A DNA stretch of 64,000 bases from Larkinella arboricola (GCF_003259745.1 NZ_QLMC01000001.1:1488001-1552000); one strand, 5' to 3'; shown: positions 52,401 through 60,556, counted from the first letter of the stretch. The notes: a model not told the origin generated them from the letters alone. Numbers and translations: made by a program.

Positions 52401-52517
52401 TCGGCATCTCCTTCGCGCGGCAACGACCGGCCCGATGGACAGAACTGGCGCCAGGGTGGAGGAGGCCGCTTCCCCGGTGGGGGTCGACCGCCGGGACCGG
52501 GTCCGGGAAATAATTGA
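49458..52517 (+). CDS. TonB-receptor-like outer-membrane beta-barrel with Gly-rich insert
   Basis: A 1019-residue outer-membrane protein. Signal peptide about 1-37 (ending LFAQ), CarboxypepD_reg domain (about 40-125; LTGKFVDSNQNVLVGVPVIL), a plug-like domain (LIKKMPGITVENG, VLVDGKIFFGDDPNIALRNLP) and a long barrel of the outer-membrane beta-barrel-3 type (PF14905-like). A run of almost only Gly with a few Arg/Phe fills residues 305-343, and the C-terminus is Gly/Pro-rich. It lacks a SusD partner, unlike the two SusC proteins, and may carry a peptide, metal complex or signal instead. Confidence 0.88.
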   Translation: MNAGLLLRFFFAHARRYRSRVSLLFSVWLVSATSLFAQTSQLTGKFVDSNQNVLVGVPVILTSQQDTTQKQYMVTDTSGAFTFLNLSPQAYRVKATYLGFQDYDKVITLTQDVQDLGAITLVEDAKTLKEVVIKGQIPPAQQKGDTLQLNAEAFKVTRDATTEDLIKKMPGITVENGTVKAQGEDVQQVLVDGKIFFGDDPNIALRNLPAEVVDKIEIFDRMSDQAQFTGFNDGNTSKTINIVTRGDRQNGVFGRVFGGYGTNDTYSAGGNVNLFNGARRLSIVGLSNNINQQNFSAQDLTGVASGGGGGGFGGGGRGGGGRGGGGGGRGGGGGGNFGGGGGADNFLVGQQSGINKTNSIGLNFSDDWGKHLTFRGSYFFNNSTNNNAQTVFRRYTLAENASQNYFENSISRSENFNHRLDFRLEYTINSNNSLLITPRLRWQNNNSSSRVQGVTYLAADSTSDNPSLGNNFNPILPPDSLLLNRTNTDYMNRVRAFNFSNNILFRHRFAKRGRSLSLNFGTQIGTQNSERDQLSLNEYFTGTKPDLRLDQLTTNNTPSYQYSLNAAFTEPLSKLSQLQINYTTTYRYSDANKRTNRYNPLTQRYDQLDSLLSNTFQNDYLTNQAGVGYNYRSPKMGLNVNMNFQRADLISDQLFPLDNDVRAHFNNLLPSAMLDIKLSTDSRIRMFYRTNTQAPGVTQLQNVLDNSNPLFLTLGNPDLKQSYSHNVSARYQLTKPVKGRSLFVFVNVSSTNNYIGNSTLISNGTATLPDGTTLGQGVQLTRPVNLSGLWSLRSFVTYSTPLKFIKSNISINAGNNYSSSPSLINGLINNANTTTWSQGVNLSSNISQNLDFSFSYSGNFNDVKYSLQPENNNRYYFQALSGRLNWIFGPGLVLQSDISNQKYTGFNGSINQQYTLWNAALGKKFLKDRRGELKVSVFDILKQNNSLNVTQTDTYVENSRAQVLQRYFMLTFTYNLRQFKASASPSRGNDRPDGQNWRQGGGGRFPGGGRPPGPGPGNN
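50371..50487 (+). repeat. Low-complexity GGN codon tract inside the barrel gene
   Basis: About 39 codons, mostly GGN, giving a Gly-rich run with scattered Arg, Phe and one Asn. It is inserted between the plug region and the first barrel strands. Codon third positions vary, so it is a protein-level feature rather than a simple DNA microsatellite. Confidence 0.85.
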
Positions 52518-52536
52518 GGGATAAACCCAAAAAAAG

Positions 52537-52570
52537 AAAGCCAGACGACGCGAGTCACCTGGCTTTTTTT
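52537..52570 (+). terminator. Intrinsic terminator after the Gly-rich barrel gene
   Basis: An 8-bp stem AAAGCCAG/CTGGCTTT (52537-52544 with 52559-52566) followed by more T residues, 19 bases after the stop. Confidence 0.85.
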
Positions 52571-52712
52571 ATCGCTCAATAAACGGTTATTTTTACAAAT
52601 CGGCTACCTTTCACAGTAGCCCCGGTTATCAGCGACTTACTGAAGATAAAACGCGCCCGGGGGCAAATTGTTTTCAATACCGTATTTTTTTTCAACCTGT
52701 ACCCGACTACGC

Positions 52713-54305
52713 ATGCGTGAGATAGTTTTGCTGGGGCTGACCCTGCTGCTGGGAATGGCGTTGCTGGCTACGCTGGCCCAACGGCTGCGCATTCCGACGC
52801 CTATTTTTCTGGTCCTTGGCGGTCTGCTGGTCAGCCTGATTCCGGGCGTGCCGCCTATCAGCATCGAGCCTGAACTTATTTTTCTGGTTTTTCTGCCGCC
52901 GTTGCTCTACGAAGCCGCCTGGTTTATGTCCTGGCGTGAACTCTGGCGCTGGCGACGCATCGTGCTGGTGATGGCGTTTGGGCTGGTGATTCTGACGGCC
53001 ACCGCCGTCGCCTACGCTTCGGTCGCGTTCATCCCCGGTTTTACGCTGGCGGTGGGCTTTTTGCTGGGCGGTATTGTGTCGCCCCCGGATGCGGTAGCGG
53101 CCAGTTCGGTGCTTAAAGATGTGGACGCACCCAAAAGTACCCTCAATATTCTGGAGGGAGAAAGCCTGATTAATGACGCGTCGAGCCTGATTGTGTTCCG
53201 GTTTGCCCTGTCAACCATCACGTCGGGCGTATTTGTCTGGCAGGAGGTAGCGGTTGATTTTGTGCTGGTTACTATCATGGGCGGGCTGATTGGGCTGGCA
53301 GTGGCCGGTATTTTCTACGCCATTCACCGCTGGATTCCGATGCAACCGCGCATCACCATTCTGCTGACGTTTCTTGGCCCGTACATCATGTACATGACGG
53401 CGGAACATTTTCATTATTCGGGCGTCATTGCCGTGATGGCCGGAGGGTTGTTTCTGTCCAATCACAGCCATCGCATCCTCAATCATACCGAACGGGTACA
53501 GGGGCTGTCGATGTGGGCAACGGTTATTTTTATCATCAACGGGCTGGTGTTTGTGCTGATCGGCCTGGAACTGTCCGTTGTGGTGCAGGAACTGGATGGC
53601 TACTCCGTGCCCGACGCCATTTTTTACGGTCTGATCATTTCGGGGGTGCTTATTGTGGTCCGGATGGTATTTGCGCTGATGGCAGCCGGCTGGACCCGGA
53701 TCGCCGGTCGGTTCATTACCGTCGCTGTCCGGAATGCCGGGTGGCGGGGGCCGCTGGTGGTGGGCTGGGCGGGTATGCGGGGCGTGGTTTCGCTGGCGGC
53801 TGCCTTATCGATACCGCTCAATCTGCCCGGTGGCGAACTCTTTCCGCACCGGTCGCTGATTCTGTTCATCACGTTTGTGGTCATTCTGGTGACGCTGGTG
53901 TTTCAGGGGCTTACCCTGCCTATGGTGATTCGGTGGTTACACCCTAAAGAACTCTTTCCACGGATGCCCGAAGAACAGCAGGAAGCAATCATCCACCGCC
54001 AGTTGCAGGAAGTCGCCCTGCGGGAACTTCGCCGACGGTTTGACGGACAGGTGGACGATAACGTGTTGCTGACGAGTCTGAAAAACCGTCTGGAAAGTGA
54101 ACTGAAACTGAACCAGGTCATTGCTGCCGACCGGGACGGACCCACTATGGCGCGTTACCACGAAGCGCGGGTGGGCCTGAGCGCGGCCAAACGGCAGGAG
54201 CTGGAACGGTTGCGGAGACAGGAGGATTTTGATGAGGACGTGGTCCGGAAAATAGAAGCGCAGCTAGACCTGGAAGAAGAGAGATACGATCATTTGATTC
54301 GGTAA
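52713..54305 (+). CDS. Na+/H+ antiporter, CPA1 (NhaP-like)
   Basis: A 530-residue inner-membrane exchanger for Na+ (or K+) against H+. About 12 helices fill residues 1-410, with CPA1 signatures: GGIVSPPDAVAASSVL, EGESLINDASSLIVF containing the transport Asn-Asp pair, and GWAGMRGVVSLAAALSIP. A charged cytoplasmic tail of about 120 residues follows (HRQLQEVALRELRRRF onward). The frame opens upstream at a TTG (52668), but ATG 52713 puts the first helix at the N-terminus. Its stop is only 3 bases from the stop of the convergent methyltransferase gene. Confidence 0.93.
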   Translation: MREIVLLGLTLLLGMALLATLAQRLRIPTPIFLVLGGLLVSLIPGVPPISIEPELIFLVFLPPLLYEAAWFMSWRELWRWRRIVLVMAFGLVILTATAVAYASVAFIPGFTLAVGFLLGGIVSPPDAVAASSVLKDVDAPKSTLNILEGESLINDASSLIVFRFALSTITSGVFVWQEVAVDFVLVTIMGGLIGLAVAGIFYAIHRWIPMQPRITILLTFLGPYIMYMTAEHFHYSGVIAVMAGGLFLSNHSHRILNHTERVQGLSMWATVIFIINGLVFVLIGLELSVVVQELDGYSVPDAIFYGLIISGVLIVVRMVFALMAAGWTRIAGRFITVAVRNAGWRGPLVVGWAGMRGVVSLAAALSIPLNLPGGELFPHRSLILFITFVVILVTLVFQGLTLPMVIRWLHPKELFPRMPEEQQEAIIHRQLQEVALRELRRRFDGQVDDNVLLTSLKNRLESELKLNQVIAADRDGPTMARYHEARVGLSAAKRQELERLRRQEDFDEDVVRKIEAQLDLEEERYDHLIR

Positions 54306-54308
54306 TTT

Positions 54309-55046
54309 CTACTTCTGGAAAATCATGACGTGCTGCTGGGGAAGTTTATTATACACACTTTTCAGCGACAACCCGACGGCTTTCATTTCCTTCGTCGCCT
54401 GGGCAATGCTCATTTTATGGTGCGGTTTGATGGGCACGTTCGGGTCCTCGGCCCGGTATTCAACCAGCACCACCCGCCCGCCCGGTCTGAGCGCCCGAAC
54501 AATGTTGGTCATCATTTCGCGCGGGTGCGAAAACTCGTGGTAGGCGTCAATCAGGATGGCCAGATCAACACCGTTGGCGGGCAGTTTCGGATCGGTAATG
54601 GTGCCCAGAACGGCTTGGACGTTTGTTAGGCCGGTTTTCTTTCTGGTTTGATTCAGGTCGTTAATCATTTCTGGCTCAATATCCACCGCCAGGACTTTGC
54701 CCTTCGGAACTTTCGGGGCCATCAGAAAGGTAAAATACCCGGTTCCCGCGCCTACATCGGCCACCACGTCCGTCGGTTTCAGGTTGATGGCTTCCAGCAG
54801 CAGGTCGGTGCGTTCTTCCTGTTCGCGCTCCGGGCGGTTGAGCCAGGCGGCTCCCAGATGCCCCATGACCTGCGAGATTTCCCGTCCCATGTACGTTTTG
54901 CCAATCCCGTCGTAAGAGGCTTTCCGGTATTGATACACCCCTTTGGAGGGTTCCGTAACCGGAGCCGTTTGCTGGCCCAAAACCATACTGCAAAAGGAAT
55001 TAACGAACAGAAACAGGGCAGGAACTGACCAGAACGGCTTTTTCAT
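54309..55046 (-). CDS. Class I SAM-dependent methyltransferase with a signal peptide
   Basis: A 245-residue protein whose first 25 residues look like a Sec signal (MKKPFWSVPALFLFVNSF, cleavage near MVLGQ). The rest is a Rossmann-type methyltransferase: motif I VVADVGAGTGYFTF near 95-108, acidic VDIEPEM after strand 2, and LIDAYHEFSHP near motif IV. Such enzymes need cytosolic S-adenosylmethionine, so the signal is odd; either it is an uncleaved anchor or the protein works in the periplasm in a way not understood. Substrate unknown. Confidence 0.88.
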   Translation of the reverse strand: MKKPFWSVPALFLFVNSFCSMVLGQQTAPVTEPSKGVYQYRKASYDGIGKTYMGREISQVMGHLGAAWLNRPEREQEERTDLLLEAINLKPTDVVADVGAGTGYFTFLMAPKVPKGKVLAVDIEPEMINDLNQTRKKTGLTNVQAVLGTITDPKLPANGVDLAILIDAYHEFSHPREMMTNIVRALRPGGRVVLVEYRAEDPNVPIKPHHKMSIAQATKEMKAVGLSLKSVYNKLPQQHVMIFQK

Positions 55047-55129
55047 ATCAGAGCAGAAAACGTTTAAGGCTTGAACAAGCGGCCAGCGAAAGTGTTTAGA
55101 GGGTATTATTCCACCATTCGCTCTTGTTT

Positions 55130-55546
55130 ATGAACCTCATTTTGCACTTACTACTGGATGCCGCCGTCATCTTCGGTCTGGCGTATTTGATGCCCCAGGT
55201 TGACGTTAAAAGTTTCGGCACGGCTTTATTAATTGCGGTTATTCTGGCGGTCCTTAACTTTCTGGTGGGCTGGCTTATCCGATTCCCGCTCAATCTGGTA
55301 ACCTTCTTCCTGCTGACCGGAATCGTTCGGATTGTGGTCACGGCTATCCTGCTGAAACTCATCGACAAGATGATGGGCAGTTTCACGATTGCCGGCTTCT
55401 GGCCCGCCCTGGTCATTGCCATCGCGGTGGCCGTTGTCGGTGGCTTAGTGGATGGTGCGCTGGCTCCTTCTGAGGAAGTCATTGAACACCGTCAGCAGGA
55501 GGTCATGTTGCTTTCTCCGGCGGTGGAACTTGCTTCCCGTCGGTAA
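55130..55546 (+). CDS. Four-helix membrane protein, phage-holin-4 superfamily type
   Basis: A 138-residue membrane protein with about four helices, resembling the YvlD/DUF360 group (phage holin family 4): LILHLLLDAAVIFGLAYLMP at the start, DVKSFGTALLIAVILAVLNFLVG, then LTGIVRIVVTAILLKLIDKMM. In cellular genomes these proteins are often tied to envelope stress genes; no phage genes occur here. A short charged tail ends the protein. ATG 55130 is two codons after a TTG. Divergent from the methyltransferase gene by 83 bases. Confidence 0.85.
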   Translation: MNLILHLLLDAAVIFGLAYLMPQVDVKSFGTALLIAVILAVLNFLVGWLIRFPLNLVTFFLLTGIVRIVVTAILLKLIDKMMGSFTIAGFWPALVIAIAVAVVGGLVDGALAPSEEVIEHRQQEVMLLSPAVELASRR

Positions 55547-55568
55547 GAAATTAAACCGTATAGAAGTT

Positions 55569-55602
55569 AAAAAGCCGTCAGCATTTCACTGGCGGCTTTT
55601 TT
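55569..55602. terminator. Bidirectional terminator between convergent genes
   Basis: A 13-bp stem with one G-T pair (55569-55581 with 55589-55601), 7-nt loop, and A/T-rich stem ends giving T-runs on both strands. It serves the holin-4-like gene (+) and ohr (-). Confidence 0.9.
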
Positions 55603-55620
55603 CATAACCAGACGGATGGG

Positions 55621-56040
55621 TCAGTCGATGATGTTCAACGTAACCTCAATGTTGCCACGGGTGGCGTTGGAGTAGGGGCAAACCTCGTGCGCTTTCTGCA
55701 CCAGTTCCTCCGCTTTGGACCGTTCCACACCGGGAATCTGCACGTCCAGCGCCACCGCCAGACCGAATCCGCCCGCGTCGTTTTTACCAATGCTGACCTG
55801 GGCCGTTACGCTGGTGGTGCCCGCTTCAACTTTCTGCGTGCGGATAATCAGGCTCAGGGCACTGTCGAAACAGGCCGCGTAACCCGCTGCAAACAGGGTT
55901 TCGGGGTTGAGGTAGGTGCCGCTGGGGCCGCCCATTTCTTTCGGTACGCGGACGTCGGCGTCCAGGGCTCCATCGTGTGATTTAACGTGGCCGCTGCGGC
56001 CTCCGGTTGCGGTGGCTTTCGCCGTATATACTTTATCCAT
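55621..56040 (-). CDS. ohr: Organic hydroperoxide resistance protein (OsmC/Ohr family)
   Basis: A 139-residue dimeric thiol peroxidase that reduces organic hydroperoxides. The two redox cysteines are Cys57 (AAGYAACFDSAL) and Cys121 (HEVCPYSNATRGN), and the VYTAKATATGGRSGHV opening is typical of Ohr rather than OsmC. ATG 56040 is preferred to an in-frame start at 56061. No OhrR-type MarR regulator is adjacent, so control is unclear. Confidence 0.95.
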   Translation of the reverse strand: MDKVYTAKATATGGRSGHVKSHDGALDADVRVPKEMGGPSGTYLNPETLFAAGYAACFDSALSLIIRTQKVEAGTTSVTAQVSIGKNDAGGFGLAVALDVQIPGVERSKAEELVQKAHEVCPYSNATRGNIEVTLNIID

Positions 56041-56335
56041 GCTTAAAAAAGAAGCAACCACCGGTTTGGGCGGTCGCCAATGGTTTTCAAGACAACTAGC
56101 GCGGGTTCGGAATGGTTATAAACGGCGGCTTATTCTGCTTTCCGGATGTAATGGTTGCCGTTCCTGTTTCTGATCGCCGACGGTGTAGGGCTTGCGGCCG
56201 CCCGACCGGTTTCGGGTGGTTTAATCCGGTCCGTTTACGGGGTTTGTCGAATCGGGTTGCGGAAACTTTCGGAAGTTGGGAAGGTTACAGCAAGAGAGGA
56301 ATTTTTTTTGCCTTCTTTTTTGTAATTTGCCTGTA

Positions 56336-57316
56336 ATGATTTTCGATAACCACAACCGCCCCATTACCTACCTCCGTCTGGCCGTGACCGACCGCTGCAA
56401 CCTGCGGTGTTTTTACTGCATGCCGGAGGAGGGGATCAGGTACCTGCCCAAACACCAGTTGCTGACGTACGAGGAGATGGAGCGGCTGGTGCGCGTGCTG
56501 GCGCGGCTGGGCGTGTCGAAAATCCGGATTACGGGCGGAGAACCGTTTGTGCGCAATGGCCTGATGGACTTTCTCTGGCGGCTGAAAGCCACTGAAGGGG
56601 TTGACGAACTGCACATTACGACCAACGGTGTGCTGACTCAACCGCTCATTCCGGAACTCGTCCGGATGGGCATTGGCTCGGTCAACCTGAGCATCGACAC
56701 CCTCGACCGCGAACGGTTCCGGCTGATTACCCGGCGTGATGAATTACCCGCCGTTCGCGGAACGCTGGATGCCTTGCTGGCGCACGATGTGCCGGTGAAG
56801 CTGAATGCCGTCGTAATGGAAGGCAAAAATACCGAAGACATTCCGCTGCTGGCCGAACTCACCCGCCATCATCCCGTCGATGTCCGGTTTATCGAAGAAA
56901 TGCCGTTCAACGGTGAAGGGAGTCATTATCCGGTGTTGAACTGGAATCATCGGCGGATTTTGCAGGAATTACAAACGCTGTATCCGGACCTGAAACGCCA
57001 GCCCGATTCGCCTTTTTCTACGTCAACGACCTATCAGGTTCCGGGTTATCAGGGAACCATCGGCATCATTGCGGCTTTTACGCGGACCTTCTGCGGCACC
57101 TGCAACCGCATTCGTCTGACCGCGCAGGGAACGCTCAAAACCTGTCTGTACGACAACGGCGTGCTCGATGTGCGGGCGTTGCTTCGTTCCGGTGCAGATG
57201 ATGCTGAATTAACGGCTGCTTTTCTGAAAGCTTTTGCTCACCGGCCCAAAAATGGCTTTGAAGCCGAACACCAACGCGGCCCGGTGACCGAATCCATGTC
57301 GACGATTGGGGGTTAA
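56336..57316 (+). CDS. moaA: GTP 3',8-cyclase (molybdenum cofactor step 1)
   Basis: A 326-residue radical-SAM enzyme that, with MoaC, turns GTP into cyclic pyranopterin phosphate. The N-terminal cluster ligands are Cys21, Cys25 and Cys28 (CNLRCFYC); the second cluster is held by Cys253, Cys256 and Cys270 (FCGTCNRIRLTAQGTLKTC). The chain ends in the conserved Gly-Gly. ATG 56336 matches the family N-terminus; the frame is open 20 residues upstream. No other mo-cofactor gene is in the window, so it is unlinked from its pathway here. Confidence 0.96.
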   Translation: MIFDNHNRPITYLRLAVTDRCNLRCFYCMPEEGIRYLPKHQLLTYEEMERLVRVLARLGVSKIRITGGEPFVRNGLMDFLWRLKATEGVDELHITTNGVLTQPLIPELVRMGIGSVNLSIDTLDRERFRLITRRDELPAVRGTLDALLAHDVPVKLNAVVMEGKNTEDIPLLAELTRHHPVDVRFIEEMPFNGEGSHYPVLNWNHRRILQELQTLYPDLKRQPDSPFSTSTTYQVPGYQGTIGIIAAFTRTFCGTCNRIRLTAQGTLKTCLYDNGVLDVRALLRSGADDAELTAAFLKAFAHRPKNGFEAEHQRGPVTESMSTIGG

Positions 57317-57493
57317 TTTTCGTCGGAAATTCTTGTCCGATTGGGGACGTTCCATTGTCCGTAAAGGGACAGTTTCTGGGGCAGACGAAACAAAAAAGCC
57401 GCTCTCTGGCTCAGCAATGCGTTATTCTTCGAACTGGCACCAGATTTGACCGACCAGATTAGCTGTTGTTCTGACCCCAGCTCCATTCCTAAT

Positions 57494-59914
57494 ATGATTC
57501 GTAATTACGTTAAAATAGCCTGGCGGAATCTGGTGCGAAACCGTGTGTTTTCGGCCATCAACATCGTCGGTCTGGCCATCGGTCTGGCAACCTGCCTGCT
57601 GATCAGCTTGTTTGTGCTGGATGAACTGAGTTTCGACCGCTTTCACGCAAAATCGGACCGCATTGTTCGTGTTGTTTTTCGGGGAACGGTGCAGGGCGGA
57701 AAAATGAACGAAGCGCACGTGATGCCGCCCGTGGCCCGGACGCTCCAGGCCGATTACCCCGAAGTGCAGGAAGCCACGCGGTTGCGTCATGGCGGTATGC
57801 CCCAGTTTCTGATCGGCGACAACCTGTTTAACGAAGAAAGCATGGCGTTTGCCGATTCCAATTTCTTTCAGGTCTTTAGCTTTCCGCTGTTGCAGGGTAA
57901 CCCAAAAACCGCGTTGAGCCGGCCCAATACCGTTGTGCTGACCAAACCAACCGCCCTGAAGATGTTCGGGCGTGACAATGCGCTGGGGAAAACCGTTCAG
58001 GTGAAAGGCAGCAATGTCCCCTTGACCGTTACGGGCGTGATGGACGAGATTCCCGCAAATTCGCATTTCCATTTCGATGTGTTTACCTCAATGGCGAGTT
58101 TGGCCGAGTCCAAATCACCCTCCTGGATGACGTCCGAATTTTTTACGTACCTGGTGTTGCCGAAAGGCTACGATTACAGGCAACTGGAAGCGAAGCTGCC
58201 GCAGGTGGTCGAGAAGTACATGGGGCCGCAGATCGAGACGGCTTTTGGGATGAAATACGCGCAGTTCCGCCAGAAGGGCAACGACATCGGGCTGTTTCTG
58301 CAACCGCTGACGGCTATTCACCTTCACTCGGATTCGCCGTACGACCTGGAGCCAGCCGGTAATATCCAATACGTTTATCTGTTCAGTGCCGTGGCCCTGT
58401 TTGTGTTGCTGATTGCCAGCATCAACTTTATGAATCTTTCAACGGCCGGGGCTTCCAAGCGGGCCAAAGAGGTGGGCATCCGGAAAGTAATGGGTTCACT
58501 GCGGCTGGAACTGACCTTTCAATTTCTGATTGAGTCGCTGCTGCTGACGGCTATCGCGTTGGGCGTGGCCCTGGCACTGGTTTATGCCGCCTTACCGCTT
58601 TTCAACAGCTTATCCGGCAAAACACTGACATTTAGCTTTGTCGATGCGCCCTGGCTGTTGCCGGGTCTGCTGCTGTTTGGTGTTTTTGTAGGTGTATTGG
58701 CGGGGAGTTATCCGGCCTTTTTTCTGGCGTCGTTCAAACCCGTTGCGGTCCTGAAAGGGCGATTTACTTTCGGTAAAAGTACCATTAGCCTGCGCAGTGG
58801 TCTGGTGGTTTTCCAATTTTTTATTGCCATTCTGCTGATGGTCGGAACGACGGTGGTTTACCGGCAACTGGATTATATTCAGAATAAAAAGCTGGGGTAC
58901 GACAAAGATCAGGTGCTGGTGTTGTCGAACACCTGGGCGCTGGGCCCGAAAGAAGAGATTTTCCGGGATTTGCTTTTGCAGGACCCGCGCGTGGTGAACG
59001 TCAGCCATTCCGGTTATTTACCCGCCGGGCCGAGCAACAACAACAACTTTTTTGTTTACCCCGACAACCATTCGACCCAACTGGTGAAGACGCTGCGCTA
59101 CGATGTCGATTACAACTACATTCCGACACTGGGGATGGAAGTGGTGGCCGGGCGGAATTTCTCCAAATCGTTCGGAACCGATTCAACCGGGGTGATCCTC
59201 AACGAGGCAGCCGCTAAAGCGTTTGGCTGGAAGGCAAATGCAATCGGTCGTACCATTACACGGCCTGACAGGGAAGGGACCAAGGCGACTTATCAGGTGG
59301 TCGGCGTTGTGAAAGATTTTCATTTCCGGTCGCTGCACGAGCGGATTACGCCCCTGGTGATGGTATTGGCAAAGGCCCCGGGCACGATGATCGTGAAAGT
59401 AAAAACCCGGGAGGTTTCCGGCCTGCTGGCTTCCATTAAAAAGCGGTGGTCCGATTTCGGAGCCGATCAGCCGTTTTCATATTCCTTTCTGGATGAGCGG
59501 TTTATGAAAACGTACGAGTCGGAACAGCGGATTGGCCAGATTCTCCGTATTTTCTCCGGCCTGACCATCTTTGTCGCCTGTCTGGGTTTGCTCGGTCTGG
59601 CTACCTTTACGGCTGAACAACGCACCAAGGAGATCGGGGTTCGTAAGGTGCTGGGCGCTTCGGTGGGCAGCATTGTCGGGCTGCTGTCCAAAGAGTTTGT
59701 CAAGCTGGTGCTGATTGCCCTTGTGCTGGCGTCGCCCGTTGCCTGGTACGCGATGGACAAATGGCTGCAGGCGTTTGAGTATAAAATTGCCGTTAGCTGG
59801 TGGATGTTTGCCCTGGCGGGTGTTCTGGCCATTGCCGTGGCCCTGCTGACAATCAGTTTCCAGTCCATCAAAGCCGCCCTGATCAACCCGGTCCATAGCT
59901 TGCGGGGCGAATAA
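57494..59914 (+). CDS. MacB/FtsX-type ABC transporter permease
   Basis: An 806-residue inner-membrane protein common in Bacteroidota. Topology is one N-terminal helix (residues 20-42, after MIRNYVKIAWRNLVRNR), a periplasmic MacB-type domain, three helices around 285-410 forming the first FtsX domain (GASKRAKEVGIRKVMGS), a second periplasmic domain, and three final helices with a second FtsX motif (EQRTKEIGVRKVLGAS). No ATPase gene is adjacent, so its energy partner lies elsewhere. ATG 57494 is chosen over a TTG 16 codons earlier. Likely role: mechanotransmission or lipoprotein/peptide export; not proven. Confidence 0.92.
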   Translation: MIRNYVKIAWRNLVRNRVFSAINIVGLAIGLATCLLISLFVLDELSFDRFHAKSDRIVRVVFRGTVQGGKMNEAHVMPPVARTLQADYPEVQEATRLRHGGMPQFLIGDNLFNEESMAFADSNFFQVFSFPLLQGNPKTALSRPNTVVLTKPTALKMFGRDNALGKTVQVKGSNVPLTVTGVMDEIPANSHFHFDVFTSMASLAESKSPSWMTSEFFTYLVLPKGYDYRQLEAKLPQVVEKYMGPQIETAFGMKYAQFRQKGNDIGLFLQPLTAIHLHSDSPYDLEPAGNIQYVYLFSAVALFVLLIASINFMNLSTAGASKRAKEVGIRKVMGSLRLELTFQFLIESLLLTAIALGVALALVYAALPLFNSLSGKTLTFSFVDAPWLLPGLLLFGVFVGVLAGSYPAFFLASFKPVAVLKGRFTFGKSTISLRSGLVVFQFFIAILLMVGTTVVYRQLDYIQNKKLGYDKDQVLVLSNTWALGPKEEIFRDLLLQDPRVVNVSHSGYLPAGPSNNNNFFVYPDNHSTQLVKTLRYDVDYNYIPTLGMEVVAGRNFSKSFGTDSTGVILNEAAAKAFGWKANAIGRTITRPDREGTKATYQVVGVVKDFHFRSLHERITPLVMVLAKAPGTMIVKVKTREVSGLLASIKKRWSDFGADQPFSYSFLDERFMKTYESEQRIGQILRIFSGLTIFVACLGLLGLATFTAEQRTKEIGVRKVLGASVGSIVGLLSKEFVKLVLIALVLASPVAWYAMDKWLQAFEYKIAVSWWMFALAGVLAIAVALLTISFQSIKAALINPVHSLRGE

Positions 59915-59941
59915 GAATTTAGACGAAGACACTAGAAGAAA

Positions 59942-59981
59942 GAAAGACCCAAAGCCGTTAGGTCACCACCGGCTTTGGGTC
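59942..59981. terminator. Bidirectional hairpin terminator
   Basis: A 14-bp perfect stem (59942-59955 with 59968-59981) and 12-nt loop between the FtsX-type gene (+) and the lipoprotein gene (-). T-runs are short on both sides. Confidence 0.75.
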
Positions 59982-59998
59982 TTGTTGTACTTAGCGGA

Positions 59999-60556
59999 TT
60001 ACGCTAATTTGAAAACCATAACCACCGGGGTTGTCTCTCCGTCGGCCACGGCCTGGATTCGCAGGTAGGTTGTATCGCCAACCTGATCCAGCCGGAATGA
60101 TTTTGCGCCTAAAATATACTTCACAAATTTAATTTCATCAGGCTGGGTAAGACCGGAGCCATTTCCACCAAACCGGGTCGTATGACCACTGACCCTGTTA
60201 AATGCTTTCCAGTCAGTGATGGAGTTATATAAGGGGTCGTCTACCATAACGGAAACGAAATAACCTGCTCCAATCAGACCACCATCCAGAACCCAGGAGT
60301 TTTGCGTTGGAGACGGATTACGGACCGTCATTCCAAACTGAGTAGAGGGGGTGATTGCAGAAAGAGCAAGCGGGTCCAGAGGACCTTCCTGATACCCCAG
60401 AAAAGTATAAACAGAATTTGTGCGATCACCCTGGCTGCCGATTAAAGCGTCGATAGGCCGGAAGGATGGCGTGGCTGGAAGGTGATCCTGCATGCAGGAG
60501 AAATTAATCAGCAAAAAAAGAATTACTAGACAAAAAGGTTGTAGCGTTTGTTTCAT
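59999..60556 (-). CDS. Predicted lipoprotein, unknown function
   Basis: A 185-residue predicted lipoprotein: a hydrophobic signal (about 5-20) ends at Cys21 (NFSC). The mature part seems beta-rich and has no family I recognise. Visible segments include TPSTQFGMTVRNPSPTQNSW and a C-terminal DTTYLRIQAVADGETTPVVM. It is monocistronic, with a free upstream region of 166 bases and a shared terminator downstream. Base usage looks somewhat lower in GC than its neighbours, which may hint at recent arrival. Confidence 0.75.
   Translation of the reverse strand: MKQTLQPFCLVILFLLINFSCMQDHLPATPSFRPIDALIGSQGDRTNSVYTFLGYQEGPLDPLALSAITPSTQFGMTVRNPSPTQNSWVLDGGLIGAGYFVSVMVDDPLYNSITDWKAFNRVSGHTTRFGGNGSGLTQPDEIKFVKYILGAKSFRLDQVGDTTYLRIQAVADGETTPVVMVFKLA

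Noticed and set aside
55130-55546. Holin-like protein taken as a sign of a prophage
   Set aside because: No other phage gene nearby; this family is common as a chromosomal membrane protein.
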